From: Pusillimonas sp. DMV24BSW_D
GTDB taxonomy: Bacteria; Pseudomonadota; Gammaproteobacteria; Burkholderiales; Burkholderiaceae_B
DNA length: 64,000 bases
Assembly (NCBI RefSeq): GCF_011388195.1
Contig: NZ_CP049990.1
Coordinates: forward strand, 1,488,001-1,552,000
Direction: 5' to 3'
Shown here: in pieces, positions 44,197 to 54,840 of the stretch
Position numbering within the stretch: the stretch's first letter is position 1
Layout: each line of letters starts with the position of its first letter
Program-made: the position numbers and the translations under genes
The notes under the pieces: model-generated
The model's database searches: none
What the model saw: only the letters and a program-made list of their open reading frames with translations
Told to the model about the DNA's origin: nothing

Positions 44197-45455
44197 CATA
44201 CCAACATATTAAGGTGCCCGGCTCAGGGGAAAAAATTTGCGTTGATGCTGTTGGGGGGCTGCAGGTTCCCGACCAACCCGTAATTCCTTTTATCGAGGGC
44301 GACGGTACCGGAGCGGATATTATGCCGGTGATGCGCAGCGTGACTGATGCCGCGGTTGATAAGGCCTATGCCGGGCGCCGTGCCATTCATTGGATGGAAG
44401 TGTACGCCGGAGCCAAGGCAGCGCAGATCTATGGCGAAGAAGGTTTGCCGAAAGAAACGGTGCAAGCAATCAAGGACTTCAGCGTCGCCATTAAAGGCCC
44501 GCTTACCACCCCGGTAAGCAGTGGTATTCGTTCGTTCAATGTGGCTTTACGCCAGCAGCTCGATTTATATGTCTCGTTGCGGCCGTTGCGCTACATCAAA
44601 GGCGTGCCTTCACCGGTGTGTCATCCGGAAAGAACCAATATGGTGCTTTTCAGGGAGAACGCCGAAGACGTGTATGCGGGAATTGAATACCCGGCCGAGT
44701 CGAAACAAGCACACGCACTCATTCAGTTTCTTCAGGATGAATTGCAAAGCAGCCAGATCCGATTCCCCGACACAACCGCTATCGGCATTAAGCCCATCTC
44801 TCGCGAAGGTACCCAACGACTCGTGCGAAAAGCGATTCAATACGCCATTGATCACGATCGTCATTCGGTCACGCTGGTACATAAGGGCAATATTATGAAA
44901 TTTACCGAAGGGGCATTTCGTGATTGGGGATACGAGTTGGCGCGCACGGAATTTGATGCACAACTGGTCGACGGCGGCCCTCGGTGCCGCATTCGTAATC
45001 CCCGCACCGGTCGGGACATCGTTGTGAAAGATACGTTGGCTGATGCTTTCTTGGCTCAATCGCTGTTGCGACCGATGGAGTTCGATGTCATTGCGACGTC
45101 GAATCTGAATGGCGACTATTTTTCTTCAGCACTGGCGGCGCAAATTGGGGGCACCGGGATTGCGCCGGGCGCGAACCTTTCGGATACCGTTGCGTTGTTC
45201 GAGGTAACCCATGGTTCTTCCCCCCAATATGCAGGAAAAGACTACGTCAACCCAAGCTCCGCCATTCTTTCAGCCGAGATGATGTTGCGTCATATGGGCT
45301 GGATTGAGGCGGCCGATCTGATTCTGAAGGGGCTTGAGGCCGCGATTGAACGGAAGGTGGTTACCTATGATTTTGCCCGTCTGATGCCAGGTGCCAGTCA
45401 AGTATCTTGTTCGGGCTTCGGCCGTGAAATTGTTGAAGGAATGTCGTTGCAGTGA
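44193..45455 (+). CDS. icd: NADP-dependent isocitrate dehydrogenase, dimeric type
   Basis: It converts isocitrate to 2-oxoglutarate and CO2 in the TCA cycle. The 420 residues match the E. coli-type homodimer. The substrate and phosphorylation loop [13 protein letters not shown] carries Ser114, equivalent to E. coli Ser113. Of the NADP-selecting residues the first Lys is replaced (SPQYAG instead of APKYAG), but the Tyr there and the later Tyr/Arg pair (VTYDFARLM) are kept, so NADP use is still likely. It overlaps rarA by 4 bp. A second, unrelated isocitrate dehydrogenase follows 77 bp later. Confidence 0.95.
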   Translation: MTYQHIKVPGSGEKICVDAVGGLQVPDQPVIPFIEGDGTGADIMPVMRSVTDAAVDKAYAGRRAIHWMEVYAGAKAAQIYGEEGLPKETVQAIKDFSVAIKGPLTTPVSSGIRSFNVALRQQLDLYVSLRPLRYIKGVPSPVCHPERTNMVLFRENAEDVYAGIEYPAESKQAHALIQFLQDELQSSQIRFPDTTAIGIKPISREGTQRLVRKAIQYAIDHDRHSVTLVHKGNIMKFTEGAFRDWGYELARTEFDAQLVDGGPRCRIRNPRTGRDIVVKDTLADAFLAQSLLRPMEFDVIATSNLNGDYFSSALAAQIGGTGIAPGANLSDTVALFEVTHGSSPQYAGKDYVNPSSAILSAEMMLRHMGWIEAADLILKGLEAAIERKVVTYDFARLMPGASQVSCSGFGREIVEGMSLQ

Positions 45456-45469
45456 TGTGGTCGTTATAA

Positions 45470-47755
<2,286 letters not shown>

Positions 47756-47800
47756 AGGTATTGGGCGTTGTTTCGCTAAGTTTATAGTTTCAGGCCAATT

Positions 47801-49135
47801 ATGTTAGACCCTCAGTTGTTGCGTAAAGATTTATCCAGCGTGGTCAGTGCGCTGGCCCGCCGCGGTGTCACCTTCGATACCGCGCGTTTTGAGGCGCTGG
47901 AAGCGCGCCGTAAGGCAGTGCAGGTTGAAACAGAGAATCTGCAGGCGCGCCGCAACGCTGTGTCGAAACTGATTGGCCAATTGAAATCACGCGGCGAAGA
48001 TGCATCAAAGGAAATGGAAGAGTCACAAGCTCTTCCCGGCAAGCTCAAAGAGCTGGAACACGCGTTGTCGGACATTCAGGCGGAATTGAGTGATTGGCTC
48101 ATGACAATTCCCAACATACCGCACCCGTCGGTGCCGGAAGGCGCGTCTTCCGACGATAATGTTGAAGTGCGCCGCTGGATTCCCGGAGAGTCCGACGCCA
48201 ATGGCAACCCCGCCCCTTTGGCATTCGAGCCGCTTGATCACGTCACGCTAGCCGAACGTTTCGGGCTGGATTTCGAATCGGCGCGCAAATTGGCGGGGTC
48301 GCGTTTCATGATGTTGCGTGGCCACGCTGCTCGTTTGCATCGTGCTATGGCGCAATTCATGCTCGATCTGCAAACAGAAACCCATGGTTACACTGAGTGC
48401 TACACGCCTTATATTGTGAACAGTTCAACCTTGTATGGAACGGGCCAGTTGCCCAAGTTCAAGGACGACATGTTTTGGGTGACGAAAGGCGGGCATGATC
48501 ATTCAGTGGATGAGCATGGGAATCCGATTGAGCATGAAGACCTTTATTTGATTTCCACTTCGGAAATTACGTTGGCGGGGTCGATGCGTGACACGATCAC
48601 GCCTGTTGCCGATCTGCCTATCAAGCTTACCGCTCACACACCCTGCTTTCGTTCCGAGGCAGGTAGCGGCGGGCGAGATGTTCGTGGCGTGATCCGTCAG
48701 CATCAATTCGACAAGGTTGAGCTAGTCCAAATTACGCATCCCGATGAGTCATACGCCGCCCTGGATGAAATGGTGCAGCATGCCGAGTCGGTTTTGCAGA
48801 AGTTGAAAGTGCCGTATCGCGTCATGCTGTTATGTGGCGGTGATATGGGTTTTGGGGCAGCCAAAACGTACGACATTGAAGTGTGGCTGCCGGCGCAAAA
48901 TACCTGGCGCGAAATTTCTTCGGTATCGAACTGTGAAGCCTTCCAGGCGCGCCGTTTGCAGGCGCGTTACCGCCCTGAAAAAGGTAAACCTGAATATCTG
49001 CACACGTTGAATGGCTCAGGTCTGGCTGTAGGGCGGGCACTGGTTGCTGTGGTGGAAAATTACCAGCAGGAAGACGGTTCCGTTATCGTGCCAGACGCGT
49101 TGCGGCCTTATATGGGCGGCTTGGAACGTTTGTAG
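47801..49135 (+). CDS. serS: Seryl-tRNA synthetase
   Basis: A class II synthetase that charges tRNA-Ser. The 444 residues begin with a long antiparallel coiled-coil arm (about 30-105) that binds the tRNA long variable arm, followed by the catalytic core with motif 2 ([23 protein letters not shown], quoted as [14 protein letters not shown]) and motif 3 ([18 protein letters not shown]). One cognate tRNA, tRNA-Ser(CGA), lies at 51735. Its last 28 bp overlap the convergent EF-hand protein gene. Confidence 0.97.
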   Translation: MLDPQLLRKDLSSVVSALARRGVTFDTARFEALEARRKAVQVETENLQARRNAVSKLIGQLKSRGEDASKEMEESQALPGKLKELEHALSDIQAELSDWLMTIPNIPHPSVPEGASSDDNVEVRRWIPGESDANGNPAPLAFEPLDHVTLAERFGLDFESARKLAGSRFMMLRGHAARLHRAMAQFMLDLQTETHGYTECYTPYIVNSSTLYGTGQLPKFKDDMFWVTKGGHDHSVDEHGNPIEHEDLYLISTSEITLAGSMRDTITPVADLPIKLTAHTPCFRSEAGSGGRDVRGVIRQHQFDKVELVQITHPDESYAALDEMVQHAESVLQKLKVPYRVMLLCGGDMGFGAAKTYDIEVWLPAQNTWREISSVSNCEAFQARRLQARYRPEKGKPEYLHTLNGSGLAVGRALVAVVENYQQEDGSVIVPDALRPYMGGLERL

Positions 49136-49635
49136 AAAAACAGGTTGTGGTTCGGGCGACGCAGACGCGAGTGGGCGAACTTGCGTGGCTTGTTGACCAA
49201 GTGCCCGCTTAACGAGGCCGGCCTGACTTTGCCTGGTATGGGCGACGTTGAAGCGGGGTGGTGATGCTTGTGATGTCGGGCGGCGCCTACGGATTCTCGT
49301 ACGGATTGATGTGAATTAGCTTCGTTGCTTTTTTGTTCGGAATCCGTCTGAGGGGTGGCATCGGGCGATAAGTACGATAGCGCTGTAAAAAGCAGTACCG
49401 TCCAAAATAACAACGATATTAAAACGGCCAGCGTACCGTTCAAACTGCCGTAACCGGCTGACTCAGAGGCCCGGATATTAAGTGCGTCGGCCATGAATGG
49501 AATGTTGCCCAGTCCTTCGACCACAAGGTTTCCGGGAACGCGATAGAGCTCTTTGGCAACCAGCCAGAACTCCCATAGGCTATACGTGCCGTCGTTATTC
49601 AGGTCGGCATTGAAATTCAGTGTTTGTACGGCCAT
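49108..49635 (-). CDS. Small EF-hand membrane protein, function unknown
   Basis: A 175-residue protein with a single textbook EF-hand loop at residues 11-22 (D11, N13, D15, T17, S19, E22 in [12 protein letters not shown]), then a Pro/Gly-rich stretch, one membrane span (about 69-89, [21 protein letters not shown] in part) and a basic, His-rich C-terminus. The ATG at 49635 follows a perfect AGGAGG; an upstream ATG is less likely. Topology suggests a calcium-sensing domain joined to the membrane, but no family was recognised. The 3' end overlaps serS by 28 bp. Confidence 0.75.
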   Translation of the reverse strand: MAVQTLNFNADLNNDGTYSLWEFWLVAKELYRVPGNLVVEGLGNIPFMADALNIRASESAGYGSLNGTLAVLISLLFWTVLLFTALSYLSPDATPQTDSEQKSNEANSHQSVRESVGAARHHKHHHPASTSPIPGKVRPASLSGHLVNKPRKFAHSRLRRPNHNLFFYKRSKPPI

Positions 49636-49841
49636 GGCAACCTCCTGTAGGGCAAGCCTCTGTGGCACTGTGACCAAAACCGAATCAGATGCAGCGCCGC
49701 AGCACTTTTCATCGTGATTTCATATTATCGCTGTCAAGTATTCGGTGCAAGCCTCTTCTTTACGTTTCGCCAAGCGTACAGGAACGCCGGGTGTGCTGCG
49801 CCTTTGCTGGGAGCGGTCACGAGGCACCATTCAGGGAGGAA

Positions 49842-49857
49842 ATTAACGTAAGTTAAT
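49842..49857. promoter_or_regulatory. Inverted repeat before the BCCT transporter gene
   Basis: ATTAAC-GTAA-GTTAAT, a perfect repeat with six-base arms, 34 bp before the TTG start of the transporter gene. It may be an operator or part of the promoter region; no regulator gene is adjacent. The rest of the 256-bp gap (49636-49891) shows nothing else clear. Confidence 0.3.
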
Positions 49858-49891
49858 ATAGAACGCCCACAAAACAAATCGGAGAAGAGGT

Positions 49892-51484
49892 TTGACTTCA
49901 GGGCGTCCGGGCTGGGTTTTCTATATATCTGCATTGATTTTATGTTTGTTTGTGCTGGGTGGCGCATTGCAACCAGCGGAACTGGCGGCGGGCGCCTCCC
50001 AGGCACTGAACTTCACAACATCGCATTTTGGCTGGCTTTACCTGGTTATTACTACCGGCTTTCTGATTTTTTGCCTGGGCATCGCGTTAAGTCGTTATGG
50101 CAACATCCGGTTGGGCGCAGAAGGTGAAGCGCCGGAATTTTCGTATTTGTCCTGGCTGGGGATGATCTTTTCGGCCGGTATGGGGGTCGGGCTGGTTTTC
50201 TGGGGTGTGGCCGAACCCATGACGCATTTTATTTCCCCGCCACTGGGCCAAGGCGAGGCATACAGCCCGCAGGCTGCAAGTGTAGCAATGCAGTATTCCC
50301 TTTTTCACTGGGGCTTTCACCAGTGGGCCAATTTCGCCGTAGTGGGGTTGGCCATTGCCTATGTGCGTTTTCGTCAGCAGCGGGGCGGTCTGATCAGTGA
50401 GGCATTCCGGTCAACACTGGGCGACCGGGTTAATGGGGGTGTGGGGCACGCCATTAATATTCTGGCTGTTGTATCAACCGTGTTTGGGGTGGCGACAACG
50501 CTGGGCCTTGGCATGATTCAGATTAACAGCGGCGCTCAGGCTGTGTTTGGTTTGCCGTTTGCGGTTGATTCGCAACTGCTTATATTGGCAGGGGTCAGTC
50601 TAATCTTTTTGTTGTGCTCGATGGCTCCTTTGGAAAGTGGTGTGCGTTATGTCAGTGATTTGAATATGGTGCTGGCAGCGGTACTACTGGTTTTCGTATT
50701 CTTTGCAGGGCCGACCGATTTTATTACTGCGGCCATGACCAATGCTGTTGGTGGCTACTTCAACAATATGTTCGGCATGAGTTTCGTTATGTCGCCTTAC
50801 ACAGGGGAAGACTGGGTTGAACGGTGGACCATTTTTTATTGGGCATGGGGTTTGTCCTGGGCGCCGTTCGTTGGCTCGTTCATTGCGCGTATCTCGCGGG
50901 GTCGAACGATTCGGGAGTTCTTGCTGGGCGTTATTGGTACCCCTGTTTTGCTCAGTGCTTTGTGGTTCTCCACATTTGGTGGCTCAGCGCTGTATTTCGA
51001 AATGTTTGAGGGCGCCGGCCTGGGGATGTTGGTAAGCGAGGAGGTAAGTGCCGGGCTTTTCGGGATGCTGGATCTACTGCCTGCCTACGACCTTACAGGG
51101 TTGTTAACGCTATTGGTCATCGTGCTGTTTGTGATTACGTCGGCTAATTCAGCGACGTTTGTTTTGGGGATGTTTACCGCAAAAGGAGTTTTGGTGCCGT
51201 CTCGCCCGCTACGCTTAATCTGGGGTGTTGTGCAGGTGGGGGTGGCTGCCGTCCTTTTGCTGACCGGTGGGTTGGAAGCGTTGCAAACGATCTCTATTGT
51301 GGCTGCGTTTCCGTTTATGGTGCTGATGGTCTTCATGGCCGCGTCTTTGCTGAAATCGTTGCGTGACGAGGTGCGTCAGACCGAACTTCATGAGGCCATG
51401 ATTCGGGAGCGTGTGTTGCGAATGCTGGATGAGCATGAAGCGCAGCGGCGTCAGCCTGAGAACATGAGCGAACGCCAAAAATAA
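49892..51484 (+). CDS. BCCT-family betaine/choline/carnitine transporter
   Basis: A 530-residue inner-membrane protein with about 12 spans and the BCCT signature GMGVGLVFWGVAEPMTHF (about 90-107), plus the Trp-rich segment IFYWAWGLSWAPFVGSFIARISRGRTIREF (in part YWAWGLSWAPFVG). These carriers take up compatible solutes with Na+ or H+. The start is TTG at 49892, with GGAG 7 bp before it; no in-frame ATG lies nearby that would keep the first span. The C-terminal tail is short and charged, as in osmotically regulated members. Substrate not assignable. Confidence 0.93.
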   Translation: MTSGRPGWVFYISALILCLFVLGGALQPAELAAGASQALNFTTSHFGWLYLVITTGFLIFCLGIALSRYGNIRLGAEGEAPEFSYLSWLGMIFSAGMGVGLVFWGVAEPMTHFISPPLGQGEAYSPQAASVAMQYSLFHWGFHQWANFAVVGLAIAYVRFRQQRGGLISEAFRSTLGDRVNGGVGHAINILAVVSTVFGVATTLGLGMIQINSGAQAVFGLPFAVDSQLLILAGVSLIFLLCSMAPLESGVRYVSDLNMVLAAVLLVFVFFAGPTDFITAAMTNAVGGYFNNMFGMSFVMSPYTGEDWVERWTIFYWAWGLSWAPFVGSFIARISRGRTIREFLLGVIGTPVLLSALWFSTFGGSALYFEMFEGAGLGMLVSEEVSAGLFGMLDLLPAYDLTGLLTLLVIVLFVITSANSATFVLGMFTAKGVLVPSRPLRLIWGVVQVGVAAVLLLTGGLEALQTISIVAAFPFMVLMVFMAASLLKSLRDEVRQTELHEAMIRERVLRMLDEHEAQRRQPENMSERQK

Positions 51485-51686
51485 GAACATATTCAGAAAT
51501 TTTGGTTGTCGTTGCGTAATTTGCGCTGGCGCACTGTTGAAAGTAACAAAGGCCGTATATAGCGACCTTCCAGCCCGTGGCGATAATTAAATCCGGGGTT
51601 CGCATTTTCGGCGATGGGCGTTAGCAGGGTGGCGTTGTCGCTTTAATGTATGCTCCTGTTTTAAGGTAACGCCATATAGCCCAAAA

Positions 51687-51721
51687 CAAAAAAGCCGCCA
51701 AAATTCAATTTCGGCGGCTTT
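51687..51721 (-). terminator. Terminator of tRNA-Ser
   Basis: Arms AAAGCCGCC and GGCGGCTTT enclose a 13-base loop and run into TTTTTTGTTTT on the minus strand, 14 bp past the tRNA. It may also stop transcription of the BCCT gene from the other side. The stretch 51485-51686 shows no other feature. Confidence 0.8.
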
Positions 51722-51734
51722 AATATTGACTCAC

Positions 51735-51824
51735 TGGCGGACAGGGTGAGATTCGAACTCACGATACGCCTAAACGTATACCGGATTTCGAGTCCGGCGC
51801 ATTCGACCACTCTGCCACCTGTCC
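51735..51824 (-). tRNA. tRNA-Ser (anticodon CGA)
   Basis: 90 nt including an encoded CCA, with the long variable arm typical of serine tRNAs (TATACGTTTAGGCGTA). The acceptor stem is GGACAGG/CCTGTCC, the anticodon loop is ACTCGAAAT and the T arm is GAGTTCGAATCTC. A TAGAAT at 51855-51860 on the minus strand is a likely -10. Confidence 0.96.
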
Positions 51825-51972
51825 GTGTTGCGGTCACTTCTCAGCAAGACTGCTATTCTAGCAATAATTCAAACACCTTGCACAAACCGTTAGCTGTTTC
51901 AGTTAGGGCTTTTATATAGAATAAAACCCTTCTGGGCCGCTCAGGTATGCGAACGAAGAGAAAGGGGAATTG

Positions 51973-52755
51973 ATGCTGGTAGGAAAGAAAGCAGTGGTAA
52001 CGGGGTCAACCAGTGGCATTGGGTTGGCAATTGCACGGGAACTGGCTGCGAACGGCGCAGATATCGTGCTGAATGGATTTGGGAATGCCAATGAAATTGA
52101 ACAACTGCAAGCTAATTTGCGTTTGGAGTACCCGGTTAAGGTGGAGTACATCCATGCCGACTTGAGCCAGGCTGAATCAGTGCGTCAGTTTGTAGAACAA
52201 TCTGTTCAGGCGCTGGGCAATATTGATATTTTAGTGAATAATGCAGGTATTCAGCATACTGACTTCATCGAGGATTTTCCGGTGGACCGCTGGGATGCCG
52301 TTATTGCGTTGAATTTGTCGGCAGTATTTCACGCAACCGCGGCTGCTTTGCCGCATATGAAGAAGCAGGGTTGGGGGCGCATTATTAATATCGCTTCTGC
52401 TCATGGTTTGGTTGCATCCGCTCAAAAGGCGGCTTATGTCGCCGCCAAACATGGCGTGGTCGGGTTAACCAAAGTGACAGCGCTGGAAACCGCGGGAACG
52501 GGCATTACCGCGAATGCCATTTGTCCGGGATGGGTGCGTACGCCCTTGGTTGAGCGTCAAATTGAAGCGTTGGCTGAAAAGCATGGGGTGGATATTGAAG
52601 CGGCGGCAAAGTTGCTGCTTGAGGAAAAGCAGCCTTCATTGCAGTTTGTGATGCCAGACCAAATTGGCGGGGCCGCAGTATTTCTGGCTTCCGATGCCGC
52701 CCAGCAAATGACGGGTTCAACGTTGAGCCTGGATGGGGGCTGGACGGCGCGCTAG
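51973..52755 (+). CDS. D-3-hydroxybutyrate dehydrogenase (SDR family)
   Basis: A 260-residue short-chain dehydrogenase: TGSTSGIGLAIA (cofactor), NNAGIQH, and catalytic Ser-Tyr-Lys in NIASAHGLVASAQKAAYVAAKHG. The closest match by eye is 3-hydroxybutyrate dehydrogenase, which oxidises D-3-hydroxybutyrate from polyhydroxybutyrate breakdown to acetoacetate with NAD. GGGG lies 5 bp before the ATG; a TTG directly before it is a less likely start. No other polyhydroxybutyrate gene is seen nearby, so the substrate remains an inference. Confidence 0.87.
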   Translation: MLVGKKAVVTGSTSGIGLAIARELAANGADIVLNGFGNANEIEQLQANLRLEYPVKVEYIHADLSQAESVRQFVEQSVQALGNIDILVNNAGIQHTDFIEDFPVDRWDAVIALNLSAVFHATAAALPHMKKQGWGRIINIASAHGLVASAQKAAYVAAKHGVVGLTKVTALETAGTGITANAICPGWVRTPLVERQIEALAEKHGVDIEAAAKLLLEEKQPSLQFVMPDQIGGAAVFLASDAAQQMTGSTLSLDGGWTAR

Positions 52756-52804
52756 GTGTGCTTAAGGGGTTGGTTATAAAAGGTTTGATGTAAAGGAAAG
52801 GGAA

Positions 52805-53578
52805 ATGTTGCTTTTATTGTCACCAGCGAAAAAGCTGGATTATGAATCGGCCGTTCGAACGTCGTTGCATACCCAGCCGCTTTTTGTTGAGCAGGCGAAG
52901 CCTCTGATTGATATTTTGCGCAAGAAGTCGGCTGCCGAGGTGGGCGAATTGATGAGCCTGAGTGATTCGCTTGCAGAGCTGAACGTTGAACGTTACAGCA
53001 ATTGGACTTCTAAATTCACTTTGAAAAACGCCCGTCAGGCTGCGCTGGCTTTCAATGGGGATGTATACGAAGGCCTGGAGGCGCCCTCGCTATCGGATGC
53101 GCAACTGAAATGGGCACAAGACCACGTTGCGATTCTGAGCGGCCTGTATGGGGTGTTGCGCCCGCTTGATCTCATGCAGCCTTATCGGCTTGAAATGGGT
53201 ACCAGGCTTGAAAACCCAAATGGCAAAAACCTGTATGAGTATTGGGGTAGTTCAATTGCCGAATATTTAAATGCACGCCTGAAAGATCATAAATCCAAAA
53301 TTATTCTGAATTTGGCGTCGGAAGAGTATTTCAAGGCAGTCGATAAAAAGACACTGTCGGCTGATGTCATTCAGTGCGTGTTTCAGGATTATAAAAACGG
53401 GGCCTGGAAAGTGATTAGCTTTCATGCCAAGCGGGCGCGCGGCTTAATGGCGCGTTTTGTCATTGAAAATAAAGTAGATGACCCCAAGAAATTGACGCAA
53501 TTTGCTTCTGAAGGATATGCCTACGATGCTTCGGCCTCGACGGATGCCAAACTGGTTTTCCGCCGTAAACAGGCTTAA
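52805..53578 (+). CDS. yaaA: Peroxide-stress protein YaaA (DUF328)
   Basis: A 257-residue protein with the YaaA/DUF328 signatures LLSPAKKLDYE at the N-terminus, AFNGDVYEGL, LSGLYGVLRPLDLMQPYRLEMGT (in part GLYGVLRPLDLMQPYR) and NLASEEYFKAVD. In E. coli YaaA lowers free iron and protects DNA during hydrogen peroxide stress. A GGAAAGGGAA site precedes the ATG. Its stop overlaps a possible start of the next gene (TAATG). Confidence 0.95.
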   Translation: MLLLLSPAKKLDYESAVRTSLHTQPLFVEQAKPLIDILRKKSAAEVGELMSLSDSLAELNVERYSNWTSKFTLKNARQAALAFNGDVYEGLEAPSLSDAQLKWAQDHVAILSGLYGVLRPLDLMQPYRLEMGTRLENPNGKNLYEYWGSSIAEYLNARLKDHKSKIILNLASEEYFKAVDKKTLSADVIQCVFQDYKNGAWKVISFHAKRARGLMARFVIENKVDDPKKLTQFASEGYAYDASASTDAKLVFRRKQA

Positions 53579-53592
53579 TGCGAAGGGATGGC

Positions 53593-54840
53593 ATGCAGAA
53601 CGCAACACGGGTTTTTTTGTTCTTTTCGTTTGGGTATTTTGTTTCTTATCTTTATCGCGGTATTAACATTGGCTTTGCGCCGTTTTTAACCTCGGAAATT
53701 GGCTTGTCGGCGGGCGACCTCGGCATGCTAACCAGTTTGTATTTTCTAGGTTTTGCGTTGGCTCAGATTCCGGCCGGAGCCGCGCTTGATACGTGGGGGC
53801 CGCGCCGCGTTAATGCTGCGTTTATGCTGGTGGCCGCTGTAGGTGCCGTGGTGTTTGGCTTAAGCGAGAGCTTAACCAGCCTCATGGTAGGGAGGTTGCT
53901 TATTGGTATTGGCGTCTCGGTTTGTTTGGGTGCCGCCTTCCAAGCCATGGCATTCACTTTTCCTACCCACCGCTTACCAATGGTGAACGGGGGTGTGGTG
54001 GCAATTGGGGGTTTGGGTGGCGCCGTAGTTGGAACGCCGCTCGCGCTTCTTCTTGGCGTCATTTCCTGGCAAGTGGCCAGCTATTTGGTCGCATTTATCA
54101 CGGTTGTGGTCGCGGGTTTGTTGTATTTTGGTTCTCGCGACGTGGGGCCTGGGCGGACGCCAGACAAAGCGCGCCCCGGCTTGGGTTCGCAGTTTCTCGG
54201 TACTTGGGAGCTCGCGAAAACCCCGTTGTTTTGGCAGATTGTGTTGTTTCCCTCAACGGCCAGCGGTGTATTTTATGGGGTCCAATCTTTGTGGATGAAG
54301 CCGTATCTGCTGGACGTGAAGAACTTGCCGCTATCGACTGTCGACGGCTTGGTGTCCATGTTGGGCTTTGCTGCAGTGATTGGCAGCATAGTGTCTGGGG
54401 TTGCCGCGCGTCGTATCGAGAAAATGGGTATTAGTCTGTATCACTTGGTCGGTGTATTCACCGGTTGCTTTATGTTGGTGCAATTGATGATTTTGCTGGA
54501 CGCGCCCGTGCCGCGCATTTTCTTGTGGGCCTCCTACGGCTTTCTGGGCGGTACGAACATTTTGATCTACGCCGTGCTGGTAGAAACGTTCCCCCGTCAT
54601 ATGCTGGGCCGTGTGGGTACAACCTTCAATATGTTGGTGTTTTTTCTTATCTTCCTGTTTCAGAACGTAATTGGTTGGGTGGTGGAATTGTGGGAACCGA
54701 TTACCGCAGGGGTGTATCCGGCAGTTGCACATATGACCGCATGGTATCTGTTACTGGGCTTGCAGGCACTGACAGCAGTTTGGTTTTTTGCCAGTAAGGC
54801 GCCCAGGCCGATTGAAGATCCCTACGCTAGGCAAGTATAG
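53593..54840 (+). CDS. Major facilitator superfamily permease
   Basis: A 415-residue inner-membrane protein with about 12 spans. The A-loop motif is GAALDTWGPRRVNAAF (about 61-76) after span 2, and the fourth-span region MVGRLLIGIGVSVCLGAAFQAM is typical of MFS. Two starts are possible: 53578 (coupled to yaaA by TAATG but without ribosome-binding site) and 53593, which has GAAGGG 5 bp upstream and is preferred. Substrate unknown. The 3' end overlaps the convergent FUSC gene by 14 bp. Confidence 0.85.
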   Translation: MQNATRVFLFFSFGYFVSYLYRGINIGFAPFLTSEIGLSAGDLGMLTSLYFLGFALAQIPAGAALDTWGPRRVNAAFMLVAAVGAVVFGLSESLTSLMVGRLLIGIGVSVCLGAAFQAMAFTFPTHRLPMVNGGVVAIGGLGGAVVGTPLALLLGVISWQVASYLVAFITVVVAGLLYFGSRDVGPGRTPDKARPGLGSQFLGTWELAKTPLFWQIVLFPSTASGVFYGVQSLWMKPYLLDVKNLPLSTVDGLVSMLGFAAVIGSIVSGVAARRIEKMGISLYHLVGVFTGCFMLVQLMILLDAPVPRIFLWASYGFLGGTNILIYAVLVETFPRHMLGRVGTTFNMLVFFLIFLFQNVIGWVVELWEPITAGVYPAVAHMTAWYLLLGLQALTAVWFFASKAPRPIEDPYARQV

